From the NCBI GenBank assembly GCA_028713125.1, contig JAQTOU010000002.1, forward strand, positions 610,505 to 674,504: a stretch of DNA of 64,000 bases, written 5' to 3'. Of this stretch, positions 1-8,800 are shown piece after piece; positions within the stretch are counted from its first letter, which is position 1, and each line of letters starts with the position of its first letter. The position numbers and the translations under genes are program-made. The notes beneath the pieces are model-generated. The model had not been told where the DNA came from. It searched no databases and saw only the letters and a program-made list of their open reading frames with translations. The stretch comes from Elusimicrobiales bacterium (GTDB taxonomy: Bacteria > Elusimicrobiota > Elusimicrobia > Elusimicrobiales > UBA9959).

Positions 1-1
1 A

Positions 2-1687
2 TCAGGCGTACAATGTTTTGAGGAACTTATAGAGGGTACGGTTGAATTGAATCCACAGCTCAGCCGAAGGTGATAATACAGACCCGCCGTGCGGCCCCGC
101 CCGCCCCGGGCGGGGCGGCACGTTTATCTGATTTCTGCATTTGTTTTTTTCCTTTAAAATTAAAAAATTAAATGGCGCAAAAAATTCTGCATTTTTAATT
201 TTTTTGTCGGAGATTTTGAGGTTCCTGACCAGTACCCCGAGTAGCCTTTTCTTGTCAGCGGCGTCCGGCTCTTTTTCCCCTATCTTACCGTCGGAGAGAA
301 ATGCGCGCACCTTCGCGAGATAGTCCGCGGACTTTTCGCGGTCTATCTCGCGCAGATCGTAGAGGGCCGCCAACTTTTTCAACTCTTCGCCTTTCTCCAT
401 CAATTCTTTATTTGAGGTCTCGAAAACTTCCTTAGACATGAGACCTTCTATGTAGGCGTCAGTCAATTTCGCCTGTTTAGCGAAATTGTCTGACAGGCTG
501 TGGTGAACCGCCTTTTTAGCCTCTTTTTCGTCTTCCGGTAGTTTTACGGGAGGCACGGTCATGTTCGGCCATCGGCTCGCTAAAGTGGTGCTTCTAAGGA
601 GCAATTCGAGCATCAATTCCAGTTGCGGCTCAATGTCTTCCGCCTTGATGCTCTTGTTGCGGCAGGTAGTATAGTTGTTGGTCCTTGAAGAGCAACGGTA
701 CCATTTCTTGGTGGCCTTGGTGCGGTGGTTGCAAACCGAGGACGCGCCCACGAACTTATGGTTGCAGGTACCGCAGAACAGTAAGCCGGACAGCAAGTAA
801 TCCCCCGGCCTGGCCTTACGGAGGGCTATGCGCTTTTCAGCGCGAAGCTTTTGCGCTTGCGCAAAGGCTTCCGCGCTGATTAGAGGGAGATGCCTGCCCT
901 GTGCGGTAATAACCTCGCTGGCGGGGTTTTTGACGTATTTATAGCCCTTTGGCGTTCGTTTGGACTTGTCGTAGTGGTGGGTGTTCCATACGATCTTGCC
1001 GGTATAGATGGGGTTTTTAAGGATATCGCCTATGGTCTTGGTTCCGAAATAGTTGCCCTTCCGGTTCCTGACGCCCTGCCTGGTAAGGGCCGCGCCTATG
1101 GCTAAAGTGCTTTTGCCTTCAAGGTACAGGGCATAGATGCGCCGCACAACCTCGGCCTCGCTCTCTACCACCTCCAGCAGCTTGGCTGGCTTGTTGTAGG
1201 CGTAGCCGTAAGGCGCATAGCGGGAACCTTGCCAGTTGCCCTGCTTAGCGCCCTTGAGCATTCCTGGGAATACTCGCTCCGCTATGCGGTTGCGCTCGAA
1301 CTCTGCGAAACTGCCAAGCTGCTGAAACATCAGCTTGCCGGCCGAGGTTGTGGTATCAAAGGGTTCCCCCGCCGACTTAAAGCCTACGCCGTAACTGCAA
1401 AGTTCGTCCACCAGAATTAGGAGGTCTTTCAGGTTGCGGCTGAAGCGGTCCAGTTTAGCCACCAGCACCAGCCCGAACTTGCCGCCTTTGGCGTCAGCCA
1501 TAAGTGCGGCAAGCGCGGGCCTTCTGGTTGTGGCACCGCTAATGCCATCATCAGAGTAGACCTTATAGCTTTCGTGGCCTTCGCGTTTTACAAAGGCTTC
1601 GAGGGTTTCCCTTTGCACTTCAAGGGAGTAACCTTCCCGTGCCTGGTCTTCTGTGGAGACTCGTAGGTATAGCGCTATTTTAGTCAT
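2..1687 (-). CDS. Large serine recombinase
   Basis: Site-specific DNA integrase of the large serine recombinase family, about 561 residues from the chosen start. The N-terminal resolvase domain has the catalytic serine in YLRVSTEDQ and the KLDRFSRN segment. A recombinase domain follows, then a zinc ribbon (LLFCGTC ... C ... C) and a charged, probably coiled C-terminal part. I chose ATG 1687 (protein MTKIALYLRVS) because it overlaps the stop of the upstream AbiV-like gene by 8 bp (ATGACTAA), which suggests translational coupling; an in-frame ATG at 1711 is also possible. The last 60 or so codons run through the 147-bp inverted repeat and the 12-bp putative crossover core, so the attachment site appears to lie inside the gene's 3' end. 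It is the only recombinase visible on the island. Confidence 0.93.
   Translation of the reverse strand: MTKIALYLRVSTEDQAREGYSLEVQRETLEAFVKREGHESYKVYSDDGISGATTRRPALAALMADAKGGKFGLVLVAKLDRFSRNLKDLLILVDELCSYGVGFKSAGEPFDTTTSAGKLMFQQLGSFAEFERNRIAERVFPGMLKGAKQGNWQGSRYAPYGYAYNKPAKLLEVVESEAEVVRRIYALYLEGKSTLAIGAALTRQGVRNRKGNYFGTKTIGDILKNPIYTGKIVWNTHHYDKSKRTPKGYKYVKNPASEVITAQGRHLPLISAEAFAQAQKLRAEKRIALRKARPGDYLLSGLLFCGTCNHKFVGASSVCNHRTKATKKWYRCSSRTNNYTTCRNKSIKAEDIEPQLELMLELLLRSTTLASRWPNMTVPPVKLPEDEKEAKKAVHHSLSDNFAKQAKLTDAYIEGLMSKEVFETSNKELMEKGEELKKLAALYDLREIDREKSADYLAKVRAFLSDGKIGEKEPDAADKKRLLGVLVRNLKISDKKIKNAEFFAPFNFLILKEKNKCRNQINVPPRPGRAGPHGGSVLSPSAELWIQFNRTLYKFLKTLYA
60..206 (+). repeat. 147-bp inverted repeat, left copy (inside recombinase 3' end)
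   Basis: Pairs in inverted orientation with 3557-3703 (positions sum to 3763), with one mismatch found by eye (195/3568). The outer 12 bp are the core TCAGCCGAAGGT. The copy encodes the C-terminal tail of the recombinase. Confidence 0.92.
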
Positions 1688-3182
1688 GTCTTTTTGCCTG
1701 TAAGTCCTCATCAGCTAGGTGTTGCATTTTTCTTAGGATGTAAAGGTCGGCCAGAATTTTAATGCAGCCACAGTCGCTTAATGTTATTGGTCTATCGAAT
1801 TTATTGGTAAGTTTATAATTCTCTCCTAGGGCAATGTATTCCTTGGTGGCTAACTGATAATCTTTATAGGCAGCAGTAAAAAACTTCTGAAAAGCAGTTT
1901 CAAGGGATTCTCCATCATTATAGTCATTGTAAAACTTCATCGCAGATACAAGGGCATTAAAGAAAGTGATAAATATTTCTGGTTCAAAACGTGTGTGAAT
2001 ATCATTTTTTCCGAAAAGTGAAATGCCCTGAACATAGGCATTGAGAAAGTGAGTGTTATCTTTTGGAAGGAATCGGAGACAGACAACAGCGTTGTTGAGA
2101 TCTGCTTTGGTAAGGGGATTGTTTCCCCAGTCAAGATATAGTTCTTTGGAAGGGGTAGATGAAACCTCCATTTTGTTCTCAAGATCTATTATCTTTTCAT
2201 AGAAGCGGGAAATATCTTTTGGTAGATACCACCAAAAATATCCCCTTGAGGCAATACTGAGCGAAACAGCATAAAGACGTGCTTGCCCCCATGCGAGGTA
2301 ATGTAGCGCATTTATCGGGACATTGCTCGGGAAAATAAGTGTGACGAATAAATCAGTGGCTTTTGTTTTGCTATCTCCACGAGTTAATTGAATTGTCTTG
2401 AATTTACTGTTCCACTCATTTAATACTTTCTGACTGATAGAGTGTGATGATGTGCGCAGTTTGTACCTTAATTGCCATTTATCTTTGATGTCCTTGTCAA
2501 AGCTTGTCTTGTTGAGTTCTTTCTGTATGAGTTCTTGTGCAGTTTTGTCGGCTTCGTCAAATTCTTCATGAAGCCAGTTAATCCACTTGTTATGATCCTT
2601 AAACTCATTGAGTTTTTCTATGGATTTAGCCCCAAAAATTAGAGGTTTCTTTCTTGGGTCTTGGGTAGCATCTGAAAACCATTTAAGGTTATCTCGGACT
2701 TTCGGAGTCGGCTCAGTGACTGTAGTCATCTCTGCCAACTTAAGTCTGGCTTCAGTAAGATTAATTAATTCTGTTGTCTCTTCCGGTGTTACAGCATGCT
2801 CGGGACTGTGTTCGCTATCGAGAGGGTTTACATATAATCCATCTAAGCGCTTCAAATGTATACGTTTGGATAATTCAATGTAAGATAAAATCTCTTCTTT
2901 TGAATGGATTTTGCTTTCTCCCGGGGAACCCCAGAGAGCCCAAAACAGTTTTTTTGAATGATCTTCAGCGGCCTGGCGTAAAATCGTCTCTGTGTTCTTT
3001 AGTTCCGGGGTATACCCAATGAGAACCATAACTGATTTTCCGATTTCCTCCAAAGATAGTGCCGCAAGATGATATGCGACATTATGGGAACCATTTTCTA
3101 AAAGAAGTTTACTGTTGCCAAGCAAATCAGACGCATGCGTTAGGCATTTAGCATGGAGCGCTTTGATTTCCTCAAAATTCAT
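1680..3182 (-). CDS. AbiV-like abortive infection protein
   Basis: The N-terminal ~100 residues match the AbiV (HEPN-like, all-helical) pattern: a helix with HAKCLTHASDLL, then HNVAYHLAALSLEEIGKSVM. AbiV was described as a phage-abortive-infection protein that blocks translation of phage messages in Lactococcus; that role is family knowledge. At 500 residues this protein is much longer than the AbiV domain, and I do not recognise the C-terminal ~350 residues. It starts one base after the stop of the HTH gene and overlaps the recombinase start, so all three probably share a transcript. It is AT-richer than the chromosomal genes to the right, which fits acquisition by transfer. Confidence 0.7.
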   Translation of the reverse strand: MNFEEIKALHAKCLTHASDLLGNSKLLLENGSHNVAYHLAALSLEEIGKSVMVLIGYTPELKNTETILRQAAEDHSKKLFWALWGSPGESKIHSKEEILSYIELSKRIHLKRLDGLYVNPLDSEHSPEHAVTPEETTELINLTEARLKLAEMTTVTEPTPKVRDNLKWFSDATQDPRKKPLIFGAKSIEKLNEFKDHNKWINWLHEEFDEADKTAQELIQKELNKTSFDKDIKDKWQLRYKLRTSSHSISQKVLNEWNSKFKTIQLTRGDSKTKATDLFVTLIFPSNVPINALHYLAWGQARLYAVSLSIASRGYFWWYLPKDISRFYEKIIDLENKMEVSSTPSKELYLDWGNNPLTKADLNNAVVCLRFLPKDNTHFLNAYVQGISLFGKNDIHTRFEPEIFITFFNALVSAMKFYNDYNDGESLETAFQKFFTAAYKDYQLATKEYIALGENYKLTNKFDRPITLSDCGCIKILADLYILRKMQHLADEDLQAKRHD

Positions 3183-3183
3183 A

Positions 3184-3357
3184 TTATTGAAGTTGGTTTT
3201 TCCAGCTTTTAATTCTTGCTAAATCGATGTCAGTAAAAACTGGATAGTTTCTGTAGTCTCTTTTGGGTTTTACCCAGCCCTTCTTAATCCAGTAGTAGAT
3301 GGTCTGGCGGGTTACTTTGAGTTGTTTTGCGGCCTCAACCATGTTGTAGCGCTTCAT
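3184..3357 (-). CDS. Short MerR-type helix-turn-helix protein
   Basis: A 57-residue protein beginning MKRYNMVEAAKQLKVTRQ, followed by TIYYWIKKGWVKP. This is a MerR/excisionase-type winged HTH: recognition helix TRQTIYYWIKKG and wing near KRDYRNYPVF. It is the first gene of the AbiV/recombinase module and likely regulates it or acts as a recombination directionality factor; the second role is inference from size and position. A near-consensus promoter sits so close to the ATG that the mRNA may be leaderless. Confidence 0.8.
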   Translation of the reverse strand: MKRYNMVEAAKQLKVTRQTIYYWIKKGWVKPKRDYRNYPVFTDIDLARIKSWKNQLQ

Positions 3358-3363
3358 AAGAGT

Positions 3364-3392
3364 ATTCTACCCCTTTTTACAGTTTCTGTCAC
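3364..3392 (-). promoter_or_regulatory. Promoter of the HTH/AbiV/recombinase module
   Basis: Reading leftward: -35 GTGACA (3387-3392), a 17-bp spacer and -10 TAGAAT (3364-3369). The expected start of transcription falls on or next to the ATG at 3357, so the transcript would lack a leader and a Shine-Dalgarno site. Confidence 0.6.
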
Positions 3393-3463
3393 TCTCTTTA
3401 TCTCCGCTAATACCGGGGCAGCCCGGCTTGCCCGGGCTGTACCGGTTTTAGCTCCGCCTCTTC

Positions 3464-3550
3464 CGGGGGCTACATATAATTAACAGGAAATCCCGCCAGG
3501 GCCGAGCGTATGCGAGGCCGGGGCGGGGTTTTAATCAGCCGGTGGCCCCC
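3464..3550 (+). repeat. 87-bp diverged direct repeat, copy A, terminator-like
   Basis: Shares order and motifs with 19815-19901: cgggggctacata, attaacag, a hairpin of the form cccgc..agg / cc..gggcggg followed by tttt, then aat..a.cc and gccccc. Both copies are 87 bp and in the same orientation, and each lies upstream of one leftward operon of the island. The hairpin plus T run would end rightward transcripts and, less strongly, leftward ones. The 3358-3463 stretch otherwise holds only the HTH promoter. Confidence 0.65.
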
Positions 3551-3556
3551 GGTCCC

Positions 3557-3703
3557 CAAAAAAATTATAAATGCAGAATTTTTTGCGCCATTTAATTTTT
3601 TAATTTTAAAGGAAAAAAACAAATGCAGAAATCAGATAAACGTGCCGCCCCGCCCGGGGCGGGCGGGGCCGCACGGCGGGTCTGTATTATCACCTTCGGC
3701 TGA
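3557..3703 (-). repeat. 147-bp inverted repeat, right copy
   Basis: Inverted partner of 60-206. Together the copies bracket the recombinase/AbiV/HTH module. Its last 12 bp (3692-3703) are also the first 12 bp of the 442-bp repeat, so the two repeat systems meet exactly in the shared core. Confidence 0.92.
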
Positions 3704-3761
3704 CCTCTGGGGCCGGCTGTACCGGACCATCTATCTGTACCTCGAAACAATGTATGGCTGA
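3557..3761 (+). pseudogene. 3' fragment of a second serine recombinase gene
   Basis: Reading rightward, this encodes the same tail as the recombinase at 2-1687 (NAEFFAPFNFLILKEKN ... VLSPSA), then a diverged but clearly related end, DLWGRLYRTIYLYLETMYG followed by a stop, in place of ELWIQFNRTLYKFLKTLYA. Many codon differences in that last part are synonymous or conservative, so it was once translated. The rest of the gene is absent. It is either the remnant of a related element's recombinase or a chimera made by recombination at the core. Confidence 0.75.
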
Positions 3762-4133
3762 TCTTACCCGCGAGAAGCCGCTCGCGGGCTCGGCACTACG
3801 CGCCTTCGCTCCGCTCGCTCGCCGCAGGGTGGCCGCTCGCCGGCCACTATGCGGCTCCCCTGCCGTCTTTTGAAGCGGTAGGCCGAGCTTATCCGCGAGA
3901 TGTCGTCGCAGGCGTGGCCACGCAGCGCGGCCCCGCACTGCTCCTTGCCGCTAGGAAGTGGGTTCGCAGGCTGCCGGCACATAGCCCTGCGCCGGCAGTT
4001 CTGCTCCCAAGGTAGGCTGCATCTTATTGTGCACCTCCTTGCGCGGCCGGGCAGCCCGGCCGCTCCCGGGCCGCAACAGCGGCCCGTACATCCCCGCATT
4101 TATTTTTTTCTTATTTTTAAATTATGGCCACCG
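3692..4133 (+). repeat. 442-bp inverted repeat, left copy, hairpin-rich
   Basis: Inverted partner of 19919-20360 (positions sum to 24052); I found no mismatch, and matching stops at both ends. It begins with the 12-bp core, carries the recombinase-like tail to 3761, then a GC-rich stretch with several perfect hairpins: 3767-3788 (8-bp stem), 3829-3847, 3971-3998 (8-bp stem), 4043-4063 and 4067-4086 (8-bp stem, AACA loop). It ends in an A/T-rich segment. I see no convincing gene beyond the tail; it may be a structured recombination arm or an RNA. Confidence 0.93.
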
Positions 4134-4187
4134 ATAAGGATTTACCTTATTTTTGTTTCCCCTCTTCGAGGTGGCAATAATCTGTGG

Positions 4188-5084
4188 CTAAGCGTCAAAC
4201 TCAACTTGGGTTGTTCCTGTCTGTAGTATGTTCAGCCGACTGCTGTCATTGAATATCGTGAATTGGAACTCCTTCTTATCTAGTTCCTTGAGAATGGCGT
4301 GTTTCCTGGTATTGATTACATTTGAAATCAGCTCGTATATCAATAGGCAGCAATGATAATCTCGTTCAAAGTTAAAGGACTTTGTAATGGAAGTCAGTCT
4401 GTCTTTAGCCTGACTATCGGAGTCTGGCCGCTTTTGTTTTTTTAGATAGGTAATGCTGTCCTTGGAGTCATTTTGAATAATCATGCTCGGCTTGTTGTCG
4501 CGCCACATGGTGATGGAGAAAGGAGCGCTATAAAAGCGCAACGAATGTTTATAGGCATTGTATTCATCTCGATTGGAAAAATCTTTGGCAAATACAAGCA
4601 GTAATCGTTTGATATTGGCTAAATTTGTCTCCCACTCCGTATCAGTCATTCTGGAGTGGCAATGAAAGTAAAATACCCAGCGTAGAAGTGGGATGATTGT
4701 TTTGTCCCCGTTGATTGTAGCGCTTGTTGTTCGTGTGAAAATATCACTTTCAGAAAAGTGCGAAATTTTCTGGTAGTTATCTTTCCAATTGGAGATGGTA
4801 AGCGAAAGCCAAAGATTCCGGTTATCATGCTCGGCAATGGCAAAAGTTATTTCAAAAAGTGCCTCTATCATCTGAAAATATAAAAAATGCATTTCTGTCC
4901 TGATAACGCGCATGTAGTGCGCGTCGTCAGTATCGATGTCTTTTTTTAGGGTTCCCTTTAAAGACTCAAAGTTGTCATGGCAATTTTTAAAGAGTTGCAT
5001 TTTACAGAGCCAGTAATCGGGGTTGTACGCTCTGTAAAATTCCTGCTGTAGCCCGGCCAAGTCTCTGATTGAAATATTTTCCAT
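4188..5084 (-). CDS. Unknown protein, last gene of the defence operon
   Basis: A 298-residue, mostly helical, soluble protein that I do not recognise. It has no signal peptide or membrane segment. A conserved-looking patch is RDEYNAYKHSLRFY near residue 175, and the N-terminal half is rich in aromatic residues and histidines. It follows the STAND NTPase gene by about 20 bp and is the end of the leftward operon. The composition is AT-rich like the rest of the island. A HEPN-type RNase is conceivable from the fold-like helix content, but the usual R-x4-6-H motif is not clear, so I leave the function open. Confidence 0.75.
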   Translation of the reverse strand: MENISIRDLAGLQQEFYRAYNPDYWLCKMQLFKNCHDNFESLKGTLKKDIDTDDAHYMRVIRTEMHFLYFQMIEALFEITFAIAEHDNRNLWLSLTISNWKDNYQKISHFSESDIFTRTTSATINGDKTIIPLLRWVFYFHCHSRMTDTEWETNLANIKRLLLVFAKDFSNRDEYNAYKHSLRFYSAPFSITMWRDNKPSMIIQNDSKDSITYLKKQKRPDSDSQAKDRLTSITKSFNFERDYHCCLLIYELISNVINTRKHAILKELDKKEFQFTIFNDSSRLNILQTGTTQVEFDA

Positions 5085-5104
5085 GCAATATGGCTATACG
5101 CAAA

Positions 5105-8100
5105 CTATTTATAAGCCGGCAAGACCTGTACGGGGAACCCCCAAAGACTCCGGCTGTTTTTGCTTGCGGATTGACGCTCTTTCTTGCCCTTAATGAGACA
5201 GTCGGAATCATTGTCGCCTTTGCTTTCCAAAGACTGGAGATGCTCCTGGAGTTCTTTCGGAAGGAATTCATATTGAACCGAACAATAATACAATGCGAAC
5301 TCCCGGAATCTGCCGGTAAGCCGGCCAAGCAATTCTATTGGGTTATACAATATCGCAGCTGAATATTTAGAATCGGAATTTGCAAGGGCCCAAAGCCATG
5401 CGAGAATTATGGGCTCGCGCTTTTCCTCCTTAGGGGCAGATGGCACGAAATTCAATATCTCCCTGCTTCCTTCGCTATGTTCGTGAAAATAAGTTGCTAC
5501 TGCGATAGAAAGAATATCGCCTTTTCTAAAGCATAACTCTGCGGATTCCAAAATCCAAGTAGTTTTGTCTCGGGGTGTCTTATTCAACAATGCCGCCAAG
5601 ATATTGGCAAATAGCGCTGTGTCCGCTCGCGCCAGGACTTTTTCCAAAAAGCGTTTGTCGTGATCTCCATCCCCAAGTCCTTCATGGATAATCTCTAAAG
5701 GTACAGAAGAGTCGTGATCATCTGCCAATTTCGTATATATCGGCTCAAAAAATGCCGCATCTTTTTCATGGCAAGTAAGTGCAACAGCCCCGGCCATGGC
5801 TCTAATTTTACTGTTGGCATTGTTCATCTGTTTGGAAAGCAATTCTTTTAGAGCAGGGGCGATGTTTGTGATTTTAATGCCAATCGATAGAAGGATTTGT
5901 TTTTGTACCCCTGGGTTGTCAACACTCGACGGAGAAAGTAAAGCTTCTTGCCATAAAGGCGGAATAATCTCCCAGTGTGTAACTAGGCCAGCTCCCAAGC
6001 CGAATGAAAATCTAGCGGGTTCTTTTTTTGCTAAAGAATCTAGGCGGTCTTTGATGTCTTCTGGGATTCTATCAGCGGGAAGATGCCTGAAAAGATATTC
6101 CCATGGATTCCCAAAAATTAGTGAGCGCCTCCCTCCTAAGAGTGGGTCATCAAACAGAAGTCTTACTGCATCAAAACCTTCATTTTCTGGGATATTATAT
6201 TGTCCCATCGCTGACAGGAAATCGGTTAGTTGCGTCTTGGATTTGAGATATTCGAATAACTTGTTTTTAAAAGTCGGGGCGAGCCTATTATATCCTTGTA
6301 ATATTTTGGAGTAATGCAATAACGACAAGCCGTCGCTACCAAAAACTATTTTGCATAACGCCTCTTGCTCTGGGCCACTTTGCCTGCCGATCCCAAGGTT
6401 AAGTAAATATGTTGCTATGGAGGTAAGAGTGAAAGCGTGGTTTTTTGATTGGGGAACTTTCAGTAGGCTTATTGCAACAGAATTTAACCAGTCGGGTGAA
6501 GCGTCCGAAAGATATTCATCTATCGCTTCCGAAATACTTGGATGTATAGGCTCAAGATGGATCCCGTTAGGCTCTCCGCTCAGCATTAAGCCACCAACGG
6601 GCATTCTGGATATACATGAGCGGAATGTGCCTATACAAGATTGCAAGACTTCCTGCGGGTCTCCTTCCAATCCGAGTGCGGTGTGAATAATGCTGAAGGC
6701 TTCGTTAAAATTGTAGCGTCCTTCGCCTTGTGTCGAAAGAGTGGAGACCAATAGGAAGAAAAGCCGCTCGGAATCATTGCCTGGAGCAATCTTTTTGCGT
6801 GCACGTTCTTTGAAATTGCCTTTTGCCGCGTGTACAGCGGAGATTACATCTTTAATGTCCGCGGTTGCTGGGAGATCGGTGACTAGCATTTCAACTTCGT
6901 AAGGCATTTCTGTGTCGGCCGCAATATGTTTAGCGAACTCATCAGGGTTGGATAGGCCTCTTGCCTCACACAGCTTTTTCGCTAACCTGAAACGTTGGTC
7001 TAAGGAGTAGGAAGAGCCTTTGATTTTTATAACTTCAAATTGGGGTATGGATTGCTGCTTTGCGGTTGCTTCATCAACCCATTTATCAAATAGTCCTTCG
7101 CGGCTAGTGATAAGCAAACGACATCCAGCACGGGACGTAGAAGCCGTAATGCTGGAGCAAAATTCGTTTAGGTCAAAAAAATTATAAGTGTGCAGTGACG
7201 CCTCGAACTCCTTATCAGTCTTGCCGAAAGGATCCTCAATGTAAACAGTGGTATCCGGTCGCAGGTTCTTGGCAATAAATTCTTTGGAATCAATGGGCGG
7301 ATTCTTTGGCTCTATCCCAAGGGTGCGCGTTAAGGCGTCTATCCTCTGGTTGAAATCAGACTTTGGGGTCTCGTCCGGGACGGGCCCATCTGACGGTAAT
7401 AAATCGTATGGTGATATCCAGCGGACGCCGCGGCCTCGGTTGTGTTCTCTCCACAACAATTGAGCGGCGATAAAGGTTTTGCCTACCCCAGGCGGGCCAA
7501 TTATAATTTTGACTGGGGTCTCTGGTTTAAAATGCTCCAATGATTTAAAATCCTGTGGCTCAACAAAACGACCATCAGGTGAAATGCTGGGCCAATTGTC
7601 CAAATACTTACTTACATATTCTTGGTGGCCAGCTTTTTCAAAGAATGTCTCCCATGCTCCAGTCCCAAGGCTTGGTGCCTTGAGAGGGGTTTTAAATATC
7701 TTGTACAACCCTGCTGCACGGGACGGCGGCAGTATTAAAATGTCATCTCGATGATATCCGTCGAAATGATTCTGAATATATTTGTACTTTTGTTTATTTA
7801 CTTCACTCGGTGTGCAGGCGAAGATAATTACGATAAGTGATGCTTTCCTAGAAGAAGCATCTGTAATCTGAGCTTTAAGCTTTTGCGCAAAATCCTTTGC
7901 CTTCAAATCATTGTCAGATTTTATCTGGAAGCCAATTCGTTCTTTGGTGGCTATGCCTGTAACTATAACATCAAGCCCGTCGTCTTGGGGGTGGTCAATG
8001 TCTTCAACTGAAACCTTCTCTGGGAAAACCGCTGGATTAGATTCAAGCCATTCTTGTAATTGTGTGTTGTAGCCATTTTTCCCGCGTCCGGTAACGCCAG

Positions 8101-8182
8101 ATAAAATGCTGGTCGCTTCGGCCTCTGTCGTAGGCCGTTGTTCCCATAGTAATTCTTTTATAACCCCAATTAAAGCTGACAT
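5105..8182 (-). CDS. Nuclease-STAND NTPase (Avs/nSTAND-like)
   Basis: About 1025 residues. The N-terminal ~170 residues look like a restriction-endonuclease fold: GLDV (Asp ~71) followed by GFQIKSD (Gln ~86, Lys ~88), a D...Q-x-K variant of PD-(D/E)XK. A STAND-type ATPase follows, with P-loop GPPGVGKT (~229-236), Walker B TVYIEDPFG and a sensor-like LLITSRE. The C-terminal half is helical and HEAT/TPR-like. This is the layout of antiviral STAND proteins, in which repeats sense a phage protein and the ATPase triggers the nuclease; here that is inference from architecture. I chose ATG 8182 over an in-frame ATG at 8227, because 8182 starts one base after the upstream stop. Confidence 0.8.
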   Translation of the reverse strand: MSALIGVIKELLWEQRPTTEAEATSILSGVTGRGKNGYNTQLQEWLESNPAVFPEKVSVEDIDHPQDDGLDVIVTGIATKERIGFQIKSDNDLKAKDFAQKLKAQITDASSRKASLIVIIFACTPSEVNKQKYKYIQNHFDGYHRDDILILPPSRAAGLYKIFKTPLKAPSLGTGAWETFFEKAGHQEYVSKYLDNWPSISPDGRFVEPQDFKSLEHFKPETPVKIIIGPPGVGKTFIAAQLLWREHNRGRGVRWISPYDLLPSDGPVPDETPKSDFNQRIDALTRTLGIEPKNPPIDSKEFIAKNLRPDTTVYIEDPFGKTDKEFEASLHTYNFFDLNEFCSSITASTSRAGCRLLITSREGLFDKWVDEATAKQQSIPQFEVIKIKGSSYSLDQRFRLAKKLCEARGLSNPDEFAKHIAADTEMPYEVEMLVTDLPATADIKDVISAVHAAKGNFKERARKKIAPGNDSERLFFLLVSTLSTQGEGRYNFNEAFSIIHTALGLEGDPQEVLQSCIGTFRSCISRMPVGGLMLSGEPNGIHLEPIHPSISEAIDEYLSDASPDWLNSVAISLLKVPQSKNHAFTLTSIATYLLNLGIGRQSGPEQEALCKIVFGSDGLSLLHYSKILQGYNRLAPTFKNKLFEYLKSKTQLTDFLSAMGQYNIPENEGFDAVRLLFDDPLLGGRRSLIFGNPWEYLFRHLPADRIPEDIKDRLDSLAKKEPARFSFGLGAGLVTHWEIIPPLWQEALLSPSSVDNPGVQKQILLSIGIKITNIAPALKELLSKQMNNANSKIRAMAGAVALTCHEKDAAFFEPIYTKLADDHDSSVPLEIIHEGLGDGDHDKRFLEKVLARADTALFANILAALLNKTPRDKTTWILESAELCFRKGDILSIAVATYFHEHSEGSREILNFVPSAPKEEKREPIILAWLWALANSDSKYSAAILYNPIELLGRLTGRFREFALYYCSVQYEFLPKELQEHLQSLESKGDNDSDCLIKGKKERQSASKNSRSLWGFPVQVLPAYK

Positions 8183-8183
8183 C

Positions 8184-8798
8184 TTAATTGCCTTCAGATT
8201 TTTCCTTGGTGGTCCAGAAGCCTTCAAAAATGTAGCCGATCTTAAATCCGAGTGCCGGCTTCAGCGTCCCGGCCTTCCCCCCGCCCACATTGTCCAGGTC
8301 GAGGTCGATAAGCCTGTAGAAAATGTCAAAGGTGAAGCCTGTGGGCGTATCAGCGAACTCATTGGTCGTGTAGAGCATCCCGGCGGAAACAATGGGCGCG
8401 GCATAAAGTGTCGTGTCAGACAGCCCAAGGTCGGCATAAGCCTGGGCGGTAAAGCGCAACGGTTTCCCCTGTACCTTCGGTGTCATGTACTCCATACCGA
8501 GCAAAAGATCAAACAAATAGAACGTGTCTTTGCCGGTGTGCGGATTATCAACCTTAATGCTCTGGAACTGCAATCCGCCAGTCTTAGAGATAGTCTCATG
8601 CCCTACGGCGCGGAACCCGAAGCCCCAGGGTTTTACAGTCTCATTGCCGCCGCCTGAGATGTCCAGGCTCTGACCCGTAGGCATGATCATGTAATACTCA
8701 TTAGCTGAAACCCACTTGTAGACGGGCTTGCTCTCCGCCGCATTGGCGTATACGACCGAGCCCAAAACAAGGAATGCAAAGGCGATAATCTTTTTCAT
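8184..8798 (-). CDS. Exported protein, probable outer-membrane barrel
   Basis: A 204-residue protein with a clear signal peptide (MKKIIAFAFLVLGSVVYANA, cleavage near residue 20) and alternating aromatic/hydrophobic strands ending in KPALGFKIGYIFEGFW, typical of a small beta-barrel or other envelope beta protein. I do not recognise a family. It sits inside the defence operon, 2 bp after the preceding gene and 1 bp before the STAND gene, which is odd company for an envelope protein. It is either unrelated cargo or an envelope sensor or effector for its neighbours. Confidence 0.75.
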   Translation of the reverse strand: MKKIIAFAFLVLGSVVYANAAESKPVYKWVSANEYYMIMPTGQSLDISGGGNETVKPWGFGFRAVGHETISKTGGLQFQSIKVDNPHTGKDTFYLFDLLLGMEYMTPKVQGKPLRFTAQAYADLGLSDTTLYAAPIVSAGMLYTTNEFADTPTGFTFDIFYRLIDLDLDNVGGGKAGTLKPALGFKIGYIFEGFWTTKEKSEGN

Positions 8799-8800
8799 GG

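Noticed and set aside
4188-5084. HEPN ribonuclease assignment
   Set aside because: The protein is helical, but no clear R-x4-6-H motif is present; the closest, RDEYNAYKH, has seven residues between Arg and His.
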